A stretch of DNA of 54,602 nt from Acinetobacter sp. ANC 3832 (GCF_002135415.1 NZ_NEGJ01000018.1:1-54602), one strand, 5' to 3'; positions 1 through 9,303 are shown, numbered from the stretch's first letter. Numbers and translations are program-made. Notes: a model not told the origin generated them from the sequence alone.

Positions 1-1366
1 CTAAATCAATATCGTCTGCTTCGATCGTACCTTTCACAGGTGTATCTTCTGCCGTTGTTGTGTCCTGTTCTGGATCTGCTGTTGGCGCATCATTTACAGG
101 CGTAACTGTAACAGGAACTTCGACTGTAGTTTTTCCACCTTTACCGTCATCAACAGTTACTGTGAATTTGTCTTCACCATTAAAATCTGGATTTGGTGTA
201 TAGGTGTAATCACCTGTTTCTGGATCAATCGTAACTGTACCGTTCTTCGGTGGTTCTGTGACTACATAAGTTAAGTTGTCACCATCAACATCTGTACCAA
301 CAACTTTACCTGATACAGGTTGGTCTTCTGGTGTTGTTTTTGGTTCTGCTTCTGCTGTTGGCGCATCATTTACAGGCGTAACTGTAACAGGAATTTCTAC
401 TGTAGTTTTTCCACCTTTACCGTCATCAACAGTTACTGTGAATTTGTCTTCACCATTAAAATCTGGATTTGGTGTATAGGTGTAATCACCTGTTTCTGGA
501 TCAATCGTAACTGTACCGTTCTTCGGTGGTTCTGCAACAACGTAGGTTAAGTCATCACCATCAATATCTGTACCCGTTACTTTTCCTATAACTGGTTCAT
601 CTTCTGCTGTAATCACGGGGTCTGTTGTTGCTGTCGGTGCATCATTTACCGGTGTAACTGTCACGGGAACTTCGATGGTTGTGGTACCACCTTTGCCATC
701 ATCTACAGTCACAGTAAATTTGTCTTCACCATTGAAATCTGGGTTTGGCGTATAAGTATAATCGCCTGTTTCGGGATCAATCGTCACCGTACCATGTTTC
801 GGTGGTTCTGCAACAACGTAGGTTAAGTCATCACCATCAATATCTATACCCGTTACTTTTCCTATAACTGGTTCATCTTCTGCTGTAATCACGGGGTCTG
901 TTGTTGCTGTCGGTGCATCATTATCAGCTTTATTATCACCGTTTGATGATCCTCCACCTACAACAGCCCCAATTCCTCCCGCTACGACACCTCCAATAAT
1001 CCAAGGTAAGCCACCAATACCACCTGAATTTCCCGTAACAATCGGAAGTAATTCTTCTAATCCTGTCAATTCGTTAAATACAGCAACACCATCTTCCCAA
1101 ACCATTTGCTCAAAAGCACAAACAGTGCCCTCAAAAACCAGATCAGAAGTTTGACCATTGGCATCTTTTACAAAATAATTTTCTAAGGTGATTGTTTCAC
1201 CATTTTTTAATTTTATTACTAAATCATTACCATTTTGGATTATTTCTGCAATATCATCTTTATACAATTTGGTTTGAATTATCGATACTTTATCCAACAA
1301 TATATTACTAGAATCAGTATTAATTTTATTCAATGAAGCCTTATCGATAATCGTGATATTTTGCAT
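1..1366 (-). CDS. Bap-like giant adhesin, N-terminal part (partial at window edge)
   Basis: The reading frame opens at ATG 1364-1366 and stays open to the window edge, giving 455 codons without a stop, so only the N-terminus is seen. The first ~110 residues (starting MQNITIIDKASLNKI) look like the prefix domain of BapA/Bap/LapF-type biofilm adhesins. A Gly-rich hydrophobic stretch follows (LPWIIGGVVAGGIGAVVGGG, about residues 124-143). From about residue 153 the protein consists of 92-residue Ig/cadherin-like repeats of the Big_9 type, with the hallmark ETGDYTYTPNPDFNGEDKF. The family is secreted by type I secretion and promotes adhesion and biofilm; that role is inferred from the family. No cleavable signal peptide is visible, which fits type I export. 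The C-terminus and any secretion genes lie outside the window. Confidence 0.85.
   Translation of the reverse strand, partial: MQNITIIDKASLNKINTDSSNILLDKVSIIQTKLYKDDIAEIIQNGNDLVIKLKNGETITLENYFVKDANGQTSDLVFEGTVCAFEQMVWEDGVAVFNELTGLEELLPIVTGNSGGIGGLPWIIGGVVAGGIGAVVGGGSSNGDNKADNDAPTATTDPVITAEDEPVIGKVTGIDIDGDDLTYVVAEPPKHGTVTIDPETGDYTYTPNPDFNGEDKFTVTVDDGKGGTTTIEVPVTVTPVNDAPTATTDPVITAEDEPVIGKVTGTDIDGDDLTYVVAEPPKNGTVTIDPETGDYTYTPNPDFNGEDKFTVTVDDGKGGKTTVEIPVTVTPVNDAPTAEAEPKTTPEDQPVSGKVVGTDVDGDNLTYVVTEPPKNGTVTIDPETGDYTYTPNPDFNGEDKFTVTVDDGKGGKTTVEVPVTVTPVNDAPTADPEQDTTTAEDTPVKGTIEADDIDL
81..908 (-). repeat. Three tandem 276-bp units in the Bap-like gene
   Basis: The same sequence marker (gttggcgcatcatt and its variants) recurs at 81, 357, 633 and 909, an exact period of 276 bp or 92 codons. 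Each unit encodes one Ig-like domain ending in PVTVTPVNDAPT. The units nearer the window edge are the most alike, and the unit at 633-908 is more divergent. Another unit continues past position 81 toward the edge. Confidence 0.9.
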
Positions 1367-1521
1367 ATTAAACAACCAATCTATTAGTAACAATTAGTAA
1401 ACTATATTAACAGTTCGTTATTTTTTGTACAATAATATTCAAAACAACATATGTGTAGATTTTTTACCAATCAGTAAAAAATCATCATGTGATATTTCTC
1501 GCAATTTCTAAGGAATTCGTT

Positions 1522-1941
1522 ATGTTTAAAACTATTCTCATTGGCTTCACTCTTGCTGTTAGTCTTAGTGCTTGCACAACATTAAAAAGTCAAAATAAAC
1601 ATGATAAACCATTGAATTTATTATTTATAAATAAAGAACAAAACTCATTTCCACTGCAAGTTCAACGAGATGAAAGACTGTGCGATGATGATAAAGCACA
1701 AGATCAAAACTGCCCAATTAAGTTTTATATTGATGATTTCAAGGCTGGAGATTTTTATATAAATAACACAACAACATACTATTTAAAGCCTAATGAATAT
1801 GAACTAACCGTTAAAAACTGCAAAGAAGAATGCAAGACATTTCACACAAAAATAAATATAAGTGAACAGTTACCGAGTGTAAATTTAGTATTATCAGTCG
1901 ATCAAGAAGGTAAACCATTTATTATAAATAAAAAATCATAA
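1522..1941 (+). CDS. Small lipoprotein of unknown function
   Basis: This 139-residue protein begins MFKTILIGFTLAVSLSACTT, a lipoprotein signal with lipobox LSAC and predicted lipidated Cys at residue 18. I chose ATG 1522 because AAGGA lies about 7 bases upstream and because it places the signal peptide at the N-terminus; a start at 1489 would add 11 residues ahead of it. The mature part is polar, with four further Cys (motifs RLCDDDKAQDQNCPIKF and KNCKEECKTF) that could form two disulphides. I do not recognise the family. The gene is divergent from the Bap-like adhesin, separated by 155 bp of AT-rich sequence that must carry both promoters, and it is followed by its own hairpin terminator. 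Confidence 0.7.
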   Translation: MFKTILIGFTLAVSLSACTTLKSQNKHDKPLNLLFINKEQNSFPLQVQRDERLCDDDKAQDQNCPIKFYIDDFKAGDFYINNTTTYYLKPNEYELTVKNCKEECKTFHTKINISEQLPSVNLVLSVDQEGKPFIINKKS

Positions 1942-1952
1942 ATCGATAATCA

Positions 1953-1985
1953 AGCCAAAGTTTAAGCAACTTTGGCTAAGTTTTA
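1953..1985 (+). terminator. Rho-independent terminator of the lipoprotein gene
   Basis: The 9-bp perfect stem AGCCAAAGT / ACTTTGGCT (1953-1961 with 1969-1977) has a 7-base loop and is followed by the T-rich tract aagttttaattt. It lies 12 bp after the stop codon. Confidence 0.8.
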
Positions 1986-2131
1986 ATTTATTATTAAATC
2001 AAAATATTTTTATAATAAATAAAAAACTACACATTAACATCTAAACATTTATGTAGAGTAATTACTTTATTTTTTCAATTTATTGTATTTTTAATTTATA
2101 ATTCAGTAAGTAATATCTCACTCGAATAATT

Positions 2132-2734
2132 ATGATGTCGAATCAAACTTCGAACTTAAGAAAGCAGCTTAAACAGCAACGTAAGAATATTTCATCCTTT
2201 CAACAAGCTAGATCTGAGAATCAAATTTTAAGCTTTCTGATACGTTATCCTAAGTTTCAGCATTCAAATAAAATTGGCATTTATCTACACGCTTTTGGCG
2301 AAATTCACACAAAAAAAATCATTGAATATTGCTTTAAAATGAATAAATTGGTCTATCTACCCATGATTTGCAATATGAACCAACACTTAGTTTGGGTAAA
2401 AATTTCACAGCATCAATTTAGAAATAAAAAATTCAGCATGCATCATTTAAGCATGTTAGAACCCAAGTCGAGTCGTGGTTTTGATGTATCTACGCTCGAT
2501 TTATTGATTATGCCTTTATTGGCTTGTGATCAAAATGGTACGCGTATGGGGATGGGTGGTGGTTATTATGATCGTACTTTAGCCTCTGCTCCCCATCACC
2601 CATATCGTCTAGGCATCGCACATGATTTTCAGATTTTAGAGCAACCCTTGCTTAAACAAAAATGGGATCAACCCTTAGATGCTTTAATTACTCCTTCAAA
2701 TCATTATCATTTTAAGCGTCAATCTAGCCAATAG
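2132..2734 (+). CDS. ygfA: 5-formyltetrahydrofolate cyclo-ligase
   Basis: The enzyme converts 5-formyl-THF to 5,10-methenyl-THF using ATP, in cytosolic one-carbon metabolism. At 200 residues it has the usual length for the family. The N-terminus is basic (LRKQLKQQRKNIS), and the signature GTRMGMGGGYYDRTLA sits near residues 136-151, the nucleotide/folate-binding loop of the family. Two consecutive ATG codons (2132 and 2135) are possible starts, and no strong Shine-Dalgarno sequence separates them. In many gammaproteobacteria 6S RNA lies just upstream of this gene, but the 190 bp upstream here is very AT-rich and I see no 6S-like structure. Confidence 0.9.
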   Translation: MMSNQTSNLRKQLKQQRKNISSFQQARSENQILSFLIRYPKFQHSNKIGIYLHAFGEIHTKKIIEYCFKMNKLVYLPMICNMNQHLVWVKISQHQFRNKKFSMHHLSMLEPKSSRGFDVSTLDLLIMPLLACDQNGTRMGMGGGYYDRTLASAPHHPYRLGIAHDFQILEQPLLKQKWDQPLDALITPSNHYHFKRQSSQ

Positions 2735-2868
2735 CAGTGAGCATGACCTTTGAATAATCAGATGCTTGCCAATTTTTATACATTTTATTTTGCAAAGGCC
2801 TTGTAATTTTTGAAATACACATCACTATAAAAACATGGCAACACCATTGTTACTCACTAGGAGTGCCC

Positions 2869-5295
2869 ATGTCTGAAATTATTATGAATGAAGAAAGCTT
2901 AGAGCCTCAAGTTCCAAGCGTATTACCACTTTTAGCGCTCCGTGACGTTGTGGTTTATCCACACATGCAAATTGCGTTATTTGTTGGTCGTGAAAAATCG
3001 ATCAATGCCGTTGACGTGGCGCGTAACAGTGACAATTTAGTATTTGTAGTTGCACAAAAAGATTCGCTTACAGAAGAAATTGATCACGACAACCTTTATC
3101 AATACGGTACTGTTGCGAAGATCGTGCAAGTTGTGAATCACGAAAATGATGAGAACTGTATAAAAGTACTGATTGAAGGCTTGTATCGTTCTAAGTTGGT
3201 TGAAATCATCGACAATGATGAGTATTTATCAGCTGAACATGCAATGAGCCCAATGACAGTATCTGTTGATAAAGATACTCAGAGTTCACGTGTCGAAGAA
3301 TTGCGTGCTTTGTTTGCTCAATATGCAGAAGCCAAATTGCGTAATGCTCGTGAACTGATTACTGCTGCAAATAAAATTGAAGACCTTCTTCAATTGCTAT
3401 TCTTTGTCGCAACACGTGTTCCATTGAATATAGATGTTAAACAGAAATTCTTAGAGCACGATGAGTTCGAAGCACATTTGCAAGAATTAATGACCTATTT
3501 GTTGCAGCAATCTGAAGAGCAACAAATTGAGCAATCTTTGCATGACAATGTAAAACGCCAAATGGAGAAAAACCAACGCGAATACTTCCTCAATGAAAAG
3601 ATGAAGGTGATTCAGCGTGAACTTTCCGACATGAACGGCGGTGCTGAAGATGACGTTGTTGAGATTGAAAAGCGTTTAGCTGAAGCCGATTTACCTGAAC
3701 ATGTACGTAAAAAAGCTGAAAGTGAATTCCGTAAGCTGAAAGCAATGCAACCTGCCTCAAGTGAAGCTGCTGTCGTTCGTAACTATATCGAGGCGATTTT
3801 AGATACGCCTTGGAATAAAGCGAGCAAAGTGAGCATTAACTTGCCTAAAGCTCAGGAAATTTTGGATGCAGACCATTATGGTCTAGATGAAGTTAAAGAA
3901 CGTATTGTTGAATATCTTGCCGTTCAATCACGCGTGAAAAAACTGAAAGGTCCTATTCTGTGCTTAGTTGGCCCTCCAGGTGTCGGTAAAACTTCACTCG
4001 GTGAATCGATTGCGAAAGCAACAGGTCGTGAATTTATTCGTATGGCTTTAGGTGGCGTACGTGATGAAGCTGAAATCCGTGGGCATCGTCGTACTTATAT
4101 TGGTGCGATGCCAGGTAAAATTGTGCAGTCTTTAACAAAAGTCGGAGTGAAGAATCCTTTATTCTTACTCGATGAAATTGACAAGATGGCGCAAGACTAC
4201 CGTGGTGATCCTGCTTCTGCTCTACTTGAAGTTCTTGATCCATCACAAAATAGTAAGTTTAACGATCACTATTTAGATCTTGATCTTGATCTTTCTGAAG
4301 TGATGTTCATCTGTACTGCAAACAGCATGAATATCCCTGAGGCTTTGCTTGACCGTATGGAAGTGATTCGTCTGCCGGGTTATACCGAAGATGAGAAAGT
4401 TCATATTGCAGATCGTTATCTTGTTCCTAAAGCAATTAAGAACAATGGTTTACGTGGTAAAGAATTGACGGTTCATGAAGAAGCGATTCGTGACATCGTG
4501 CGTCGTTATACACGTGAAGCGGGTGTCCGTAGTTTAGAACGTGAAGTGTCAAAAATTGCCCGTAAAGTTGTAAAAGAAGCGGTCAGCAAAAAAGCGAAAA
4601 GCTTACATATTGATGTAACTGCTGAAAACTTACCAGATTACTTAGGCGTGCATAAGTTCGACTATGGTATGGCGGAAGATGAAGCTCAAGTCGGTCGTGT
4701 AAATGGCTTAGCATGGACTTCTGTAGGCGGTGAGTTGCTTTCAATTGAAGTTGCAGCCGTGAAAGGTAAAGGTAAATTCATTACCACTGGTTCACTCGGT
4801 GATGTCATGAAAGAGTCGATTACTGCGGCAATGACAGTTGTACGTACTCGTGCAGATGAACTAGGCATTGAATCTTCGCGTTTTGAAGAAACAGATGTCC
4901 ACGTGCATTTACCAGAAGGTGCAACACCAAAAGATGGCCCATCTGCTGGCTTAGCATTAACAACCGCTTTGGTTTCTGCTTTCACAGGCATTCCAATTCG
5001 TGCTGATATTGCGATGACAGGTGAAACCAATCTGGGTGGTCGTGCAATGCGCATTGGTGGCTTAAAAGAGAAACTTTTAGCTGCACATCGTGGTGGCATT
5101 AAACTGGTCTTCATTCCACAAGAAAACGTACGTGATCTTGTTGAAATTCCAGATAATGTTAAAGAAGGTTTAGAAATTAAAGCAGTGAAAAGTATTGATG
5201 AAATTCTTGCTTTAGCTTTAGTCGAAAAACCAACGCCATTGGTCAAAGCGCCGATTGTAAAACCTGTAGATGAAGGTAAAGCAGCTCGTCATTAA
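2869..5295 (+). CDS. lon: ATP-dependent protease Lon
   Basis: Lon is a cytosolic AAA+ serine protease that degrades misfolded and regulatory proteins. The 808-residue product has an N-terminal LON substrate-binding domain (about 1-210), a coiled linker, an AAA+ module with Walker A GPPGVGKTS (about 368-376) and Walker B LFLLDEIDK, and the protease domain with the Ser-Lys dyad: Ser692 in KDGPSAG and Lys735 in GGLKEK. I chose ATG 2869 because AGGAG (2859-2863) lies 5 bases upstream; the GTG at 2863 is part of that site. A minor oddity is the run LDLDLDL around residues 468-474, a short repeat of LD codons. The gene is monocistronic and ends at a strong terminator. Confidence 0.98.
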   Translation: MSEIIMNEESLEPQVPSVLPLLALRDVVVYPHMQIALFVGREKSINAVDVARNSDNLVFVVAQKDSLTEEIDHDNLYQYGTVAKIVQVVNHENDENCIKVLIEGLYRSKLVEIIDNDEYLSAEHAMSPMTVSVDKDTQSSRVEELRALFAQYAEAKLRNARELITAANKIEDLLQLLFFVATRVPLNIDVKQKFLEHDEFEAHLQELMTYLLQQSEEQQIEQSLHDNVKRQMEKNQREYFLNEKMKVIQRELSDMNGGAEDDVVEIEKRLAEADLPEHVRKKAESEFRKLKAMQPASSEAAVVRNYIEAILDTPWNKASKVSINLPKAQEILDADHYGLDEVKERIVEYLAVQSRVKKLKGPILCLVGPPGVGKTSLGESIAKATGREFIRMALGGVRDEAEIRGHRRTYIGAMPGKIVQSLTKVGVKNPLFLLDEIDKMAQDYRGDPASALLEVLDPSQNSKFNDHYLDLDLDLSEVMFICTANSMNIPEALLDRMEVIRLPGYTEDEKVHIADRYLVPKAIKNNGLRGKELTVHEEAIRDIVRRYTREAGVRSLEREVSKIARKVVKEAVSKKAKSLHIDVTAENLPDYLGVHKFDYGMAEDEAQVGRVNGLAWTSVGGELLSIEVAAVKGKGKFITTGSLGDVMKESITAAMTVVRTRADELGIESSRFEETDVHVHLPEGATPKDGPSAGLALTTALVSAFTGIPIRADIAMTGETNLGGRAMRIGGLKEKLLAAHRGGIKLVFIPQENVRDLVEIPDNVKEGLEIKAVKSIDEILALALVEKPTPLVKAPIVKPVDEGKAARH

Positions 5296-5340
5296 TTGAG
5301 TATACTTTAAAGAAGAATACTTAAGTTTCGAATAGAACTA

Positions 5341-5374
5341 AAAAAAGGAATCTCATATGAGGTTCCTTTTTTTA
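5341..5374 (+). terminator. Terminator of lon
   Basis: The inverted repeat GGAATCTCAT / ATGAGGTTCC (5347-5366) is flanked by A-run and T-run arms and followed by seven or more T. It lies about 45 bp past the lon stop. Confidence 0.9.
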
Positions 5375-5495
5375 TTCATTTTACTTGTGTAAATAAAATG
5401 ATACTTCTGAATAAGTTGATAGCAGTAATTTACAATGTAAGATACCCCAATCCTTCAAGCTTTATTCTAAAATAATCACCCAAAAAATAACGTCA

Positions 5496-5523
5496 TAAAA
5501 AAGAAGACGAAGCTTCTTTTTTA
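5496..5523 (-). terminator. Terminator of the first hydrolase gene
   Basis: The stem AAAAAAGAAG / CTTCTTTTTT (5497-5506 with 5513-5522) has a 6-base loop and ends in a T-run on the minus strand. It lies just downstream of the stop codon of the minus-strand gene at 5541. Confidence 0.8.
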
Positions 5524-5540
5524 TGAATCTAAAAATAAAT

Positions 5541-6836
5541 TTATTGTGCTGGCATATTCTGCTTAATAAATGCAACTAATTCAGGATTTTTCTCAACAAT
5601 CGCTGCGGTATGACTTGCCCCAACGGCTGGCAAAAACTCTACATTAGTACCTTGAGCAAGCATCGCTTTATACATTGCCTCTGTTACTGGATAAGGTACA
5701 CTCATATCCAACGTACCCTGAATAATTAAAATTGGCTTATCAATTTTGACTGTTCCGGGTTGGCTTTCTTTCAAGAATTTTGTAATTTGTGGGCTCGCAT
5801 AAAACTTCTCCTTATTCAAACCAGGATAATCCAATAGTTTTTTAGTTGGATTTTCAGTTAAATATTTTACAATATCTTGAACAAATCTATATCGAATACT
5901 ATCTTCAGGTTTATTTACAGGATCAGCACTATCTAAACATAAACCATTTTCACCAGTTGTCCCTTCAGCAAGCGCTGCAATATCCTGTGAGCGTGTATCT
6001 GCAAAAATTTCACGATAATCAAAACGTGGATCAGATGCTTTAATACCAACAGCTGCAAATGCTGCATAGCTCAATAATGTCGCATATGCACCAACTGAAC
6101 CTTTTTCCGCTCTATACGCTAAACTTACACCTGCTTCAAGCTCTTTATTTTCAGCATCCAATAAAGCAACGGGTGCAACTTGGAATATAATTTTGTCTAA
6201 GCTAGAAGCTGGCGCTCCTGCAACAGCACCTAAATAATTTTTGTCATTATTTGCATATTGTGCAGTACCTAAAGATCCCTGACCGCCCTGAGATTGTCCA
6301 ACTGACATCCAACTTTTATTTAAAGCATTACCATAATGATCTTGAGCAGCTTGCACAGCAGATATTGCCGATTTTGCTTCACTTTCTAAATGTAAATATG
6401 GGTGTATTCCTGCTGTTCCCATACCTTCATAATCTGGAGCAATAATGACATAGCCAGCAGCCAATAAACTCTTAGCTAGTGGATCTTTAAAACGTGTACC
6501 TAAATTATTGTTGGTTGGTGCACAAGAATCACCCACACCTAAAGTACCATGCTCCCAAACTACAACTCGATATCCATCTTTAGGTTGTGTAACTTTTGGA
6601 AATAAAACCATTGCAGTCGCTTTAGCTGTCTTACCTTGTACATTCACCATGTTATAAGTCATAACTTTAATAGATGAGGCTTCATCTAAAGTTTCTTTAG
6701 AGTAAGCTGCTTCAGAGATAAAAGTTTGACTTGGTGTTATACCTACATAATCATCATTACTGTCATTACATGCAGCTAAAAATAAAAATGATGAACAAGT
6801 CAGAGCGAGTAATGAGCGCTTAAATATATGTTGCAT
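5541..6836 (-). CDS. Alpha/beta-hydrolase lipoprotein (secretory-lipase-like), copy 1
   Basis: The 431-residue product begins MQHIFKRSLLALTCSSFLFLAACND, with a lipoprotein signal and lipobox LAAC. I chose ATG 6836 because GGAAG lies just upstream; the longer frame from 6875 would bury the signal. The nucleophile elbow is SVGQSQGGQG (GxSxG). The acidic residue is probably in QGTLDMSVPYP and the His in ASHTA, completing an esterase/lipase triad. The oxyanion-side sequence WEHGTLGVGDSCAPT is typical of the LIP (secretory lipase, PF03583-like) group. It is likely a membrane-anchored esterase acting in the periplasm or at the surface; the substrate is unknown. It is a tandem paralogue of the next minus-strand gene, and their C-termini (LVAFIKQNMPAQ) are identical. 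Confidence 0.85.
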   Translation of the reverse strand: MQHIFKRSLLALTCSSFLFLAACNDSNDDYVGITPSQTFISEAAYSKETLDEASSIKVMTYNMVNVQGKTAKATAMVLFPKVTQPKDGYRVVVWEHGTLGVGDSCAPTNNNLGTRFKDPLAKSLLAAGYVIIAPDYEGMGTAGIHPYLHLESEAKSAISAVQAAQDHYGNALNKSWMSVGQSQGGQGSLGTAQYANNDKNYLGAVAGAPASSLDKIIFQVAPVALLDAENKELEAGVSLAYRAEKGSVGAYATLLSYAAFAAVGIKASDPRFDYREIFADTRSQDIAALAEGTTGENGLCLDSADPVNKPEDSIRYRFVQDIVKYLTENPTKKLLDYPGLNKEKFYASPQITKFLKESQPGTVKIDKPILIIQGTLDMSVPYPVTEAMYKAMLAQGTNVEFLPAVGASHTAAIVEKNPELVAFIKQNMPAQ

Positions 6837-7046
6837 TTTAACTTCCATAGTATTGTTAATTAACACTCTCTCCATGAGAGCTCAGCAATCAAATCATAAT
6901 TCAATATATATAGCCACATTCAAAGTATTTAATTGAATTAAAAAGTTTTAAAAAAATTATACAAATAATTTTATTCTGCTTATTAAAGCAATAATTTAAA
7001 AAGTTTATTGATTCACTCTTCATTTTATATAACTTTCTTGTAGACA

Positions 7047-7073
7047 TAAAAAAGGAGCCTAAGCCCCTTTTTT
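7047..7073 (-). terminator. Terminator of the second hydrolase gene
   Basis: AAAAAAGGaGC and GCcCCTTTTTT flank a 4-base loop. On the minus strand the hairpin ends in a T-run. The flanking sequence (ttttatgaatctaa) is shared with the terminator of the neighbouring paralogue, so the duplication included the terminator. Confidence 0.8.
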
Positions 7074-7091
7074 ATGAATCTAAGAATAAAT

Positions 7092-8315
7092 TTATTGAGC
7101 TGGCATATTCTGCTTAATAAATGCCACCAGTTCAGGATTTTTATCTACAATCGCCTGCGTATGCGTAGCTCCAACGACTGGTAAGAATGTAACCTTGGTT
7201 CCAAGCTCAGTTAAATTCTTTTGCAAAGCATCCGTAACTGGATATGGTACAGCCATATCTGCTGTTCCTTGGATAATCATCACAGGTGTATTAATTTTCT
7301 TGGTTGCAGGCTGGTTATCGACTAAGAATTTTTGCACAGTTGCATTCGATTGGAAATCTACTGTCAGACCAGGATAATCAGGAACTGTTTTATCTGTATT
7401 TTCTTTCAAATAAGCTCGAATATCCTTGGCAAACTCATCATGAAGCTCGCTCAAACACATTCCATTATCACCTGTTGTTCCTTCAGCAAGCTCAGCGAAG
7501 GCTTTCGAACGCGTTTGGAAAAGGTCTTGATAATTAAATCGAGGCTCGTAGGCTTTTATACCAACAGTTGTATATGCCGCATAAGCAAGTAATTCCGCAT
7601 ATGCTTCAACAGCGACATCTACCTGCCCTGCATCACTTAAGTCCTTCAGTGCCTTCGGCGCAACCACACTAATAATATAACCAAGACTCGATGCAGGAGC
7701 ACCTGCAACAGCACCCTTATAGTTTGCATCATTATTTGCATATTCTGCTGTAGCTAAAGATCCATGACCACCCTGCGATTGCCCGACTGACATCCATGCA
7801 CCGTTAATTTTACTACCATAATGTTCTTTATAAGCTTTGACTGCATTGATTGCAGATTTAGCTGCACTGGATAAGTTCAAATAAGGATGTATTCCTGGAG
7901 TACCTAAACCTTCATAATCTGGTGCAACAACGACATAGCCTTGTGCCAACAAGCTTTCTGCCATACTTTTAAATCTAGGATTAAAAGTATTATTACTCGG
8001 TGCACAACTATCACCCACACCAACAGTACCATGTTCCCAAACAACAATACGCCACCCATCAGCAGGCTGAGGTGTCTTCGGAACAAAGACCATAGCCGTT
8101 GCTTTCTTAGTTTCACCCAGCACATTTGGCATGTTATAACTCATCACATTAACTGATGCTGCCCCATTAATTGTATCTAAATTATATGTACTCTCTGAAA
8201 GGTAACTTGTTGTGGAAACATATTCCGAATCATTGTCATCATCATTACATGCAGATAGAAACAACGCAGAAGAACATGCAAGTACCAATAACGATCGTTT
8301 AAAAATTTCTTTCAT
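7092..8315 (-). CDS. Alpha/beta-hydrolase lipoprotein (secretory-lipase-like), copy 2
   Basis: The 407-residue product begins MKEIFKRSLLVLACSSALFLSACND (lipobox LSAC). It shares with the downstream copy the blocks WEHGTVGVGDSCAPSNN, VVAPDYEGLGTPGIHPYLNL and the elbow SVGQSQGGHGS. The triad candidates are Ser in GQSQGG, Asp in QGTADMAVPYP and His in GATHTQ. An Asp-rich linker (NDDDNDS) directly follows the lipidated Cys. It is a probable lipid-anchored esterase; the +2 residue of the mature protein is Asn, so the final membrane cannot be settled. The two copies are separated by about 255 bp, each has its own terminator, and they are probably independently transcribed. Confidence 0.85.
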   Translation of the reverse strand: MKEIFKRSLLVLACSSALFLSACNDDDNDSEYVSTTSYLSESTYNLDTINGAASVNVMSYNMPNVLGETKKATAMVFVPKTPQPADGWRIVVWEHGTVGVGDSCAPSNNTFNPRFKSMAESLLAQGYVVVAPDYEGLGTPGIHPYLNLSSAAKSAINAVKAYKEHYGSKINGAWMSVGQSQGGHGSLATAEYANNDANYKGAVAGAPASSLGYIISVVAPKALKDLSDAGQVDVAVEAYAELLAYAAYTTVGIKAYEPRFNYQDLFQTRSKAFAELAEGTTGDNGMCLSELHDEFAKDIRAYLKENTDKTVPDYPGLTVDFQSNATVQKFLVDNQPATKKINTPVMIIQGTADMAVPYPVTDALQKNLTELGTKVTFLPVVGATHTQAIVDKNPELVAFIKQNMPAQ

Positions 8316-8369
8316 TTCATTATCCTAATTTTTATCTAAGCTCTCCTTGAGCAACTTTTAATAAAGCAT

Positions 8370-8399
8370 AAAAAAAAGCATCTGACTAGGATGCTTTTT
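8370..8399 (-). terminator. Terminator of ubiCA
   Basis: The stem GCATC / GATGC (8378-8382 with 8390-8394) is extended by A-run/T-run arms, giving an 8-T tail on the minus strand. It lies 16 bp past the ubiA stop. Confidence 0.85.
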
Positions 8400-8415
8400 A
8401 TGAATAGATAAATTT

Positions 8416-9294
8416 TTATAAAAGTCCGATAAAAATACCAACGAAAATAATCAATCCAATCCAACGGTTATGCCTAAAGGCCCAAAAACAGCGTTGTGGA
8501 TCACGATCTCTCGTTTTAGTCCATTGATATATAAAATCAGCAATAACAACCAATAATGCAATAAATCCAAAAGGAAAAAGTAATTGCTCTATATACAAAG
8601 CATAGCCAATTAAAATAACACTCAATGCCTGTAAAATTGAAATGATTTCAATATCATATTGACCAAATAGAATCGCGGTTGATTTCACCCCTATTTTTAA
8701 ATCATATTCACGGTCAGTAATTGCATATTGCGTGTCATAAGCCACCGTCCATGCTAAATTTCCAAAGTACAATAACCAGCAGGTTAGATTCGGCTCTACT
8801 CCAACCGCTGTATATCCCATTGGTATTGACCATGAAAATGCAGCACCTAAAAAAACCTGAGGCAAGTTGGTATAGCGTTTCATAAATGGATAAATGAAAG
8901 CTAAAAACAATGCACCAAATGACCAATAAAATGATTCAATAGGAAGGAAAAATAATAAACATGCACTTGCTGCAACCAGTATCAAAAATACAAAAATTGC
9001 TTCTTTGGCTGAAATAATCCCTGTCGCCAATGGGCGATCTTTAGTCCGTGCAACATGTGCATCTACTTTACGATCAGCAAAATCATTAATTGCACAACCT
9101 GCGGCACGCATAAAAATGACACCTAGAATCATCACCAACAATGTACTGAGTTCAGGTATTCCCTTTGCTGCAATCCACATTGCCCACATCGTTGGCCAAA
9201 AGACCAATTCAGTCCCAATCGGCTTATCAAAACGACATAAATAATAATAAGCTTCTAAGCGTTCACGCCATGTAATAGATTGCACGGTTGCCAT
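8416..9294 (-). CDS. ubiA: 4-hydroxybenzoate polyprenyltransferase
   Basis: UbiA prenylates 4-hydroxybenzoate in the inner membrane, the second dedicated step of ubiquinone synthesis. The 292-residue length is typical. The two Asp-rich Mg-diphosphate motifs are present: NDFADRKVDAHVARTKDRP and DTQYAITDREYDLKIGVKST. The rest is hydrophobic helices (about eight or nine). The ribosome-binding site AAAGGAAAG lies just ahead of ATG 9294. It follows ubiC by 9 bp, so the two form an operon in reaction order. Confidence 0.97.
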   Translation of the reverse strand: MATVQSITWRERLEAYYYLCRFDKPIGTELVFWPTMWAMWIAAKGIPELSTLLVMILGVIFMRAAGCAINDFADRKVDAHVARTKDRPLATGIISAKEAIFVFLILVAASACLLFFLPIESFYWSFGALFLAFIYPFMKRYTNLPQVFLGAAFSWSIPMGYTAVGVEPNLTCWLLYFGNLAWTVAYDTQYAITDREYDLKIGVKSTAILFGQYDIEIISILQALSVILIGYALYIEQLLFPFGFIALLVVIADFIYQWTKTRDRDPQRCFWAFRHNRWIGLIIFVGIFIGLL

Positions 9295-9303
9295 GACTTT
9301 CCT

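Noticed and set aside
1942..2131. 6S RNA gene upstream of ygfA
   Set aside because: The gap is almost entirely A and T, and beyond the short terminator hairpin there is no long GC-containing rod with a central bubble.
2801..2831. Sigma-32 heat-shock promoter ahead of lon
   Set aside because: A TTGAAA box is present, but no CCCCAT-type -10 lies at the right distance. A TTGTAA/TATAAA pair has 19-bp spacing and is too weak to call.
4686..5246. Antisense open frame in lon (186 codons)
   Set aside because: It is low-complexity, Ser/Pro/Arg-rich and lies opposite the conserved protease domain; this is a codon-usage shadow.
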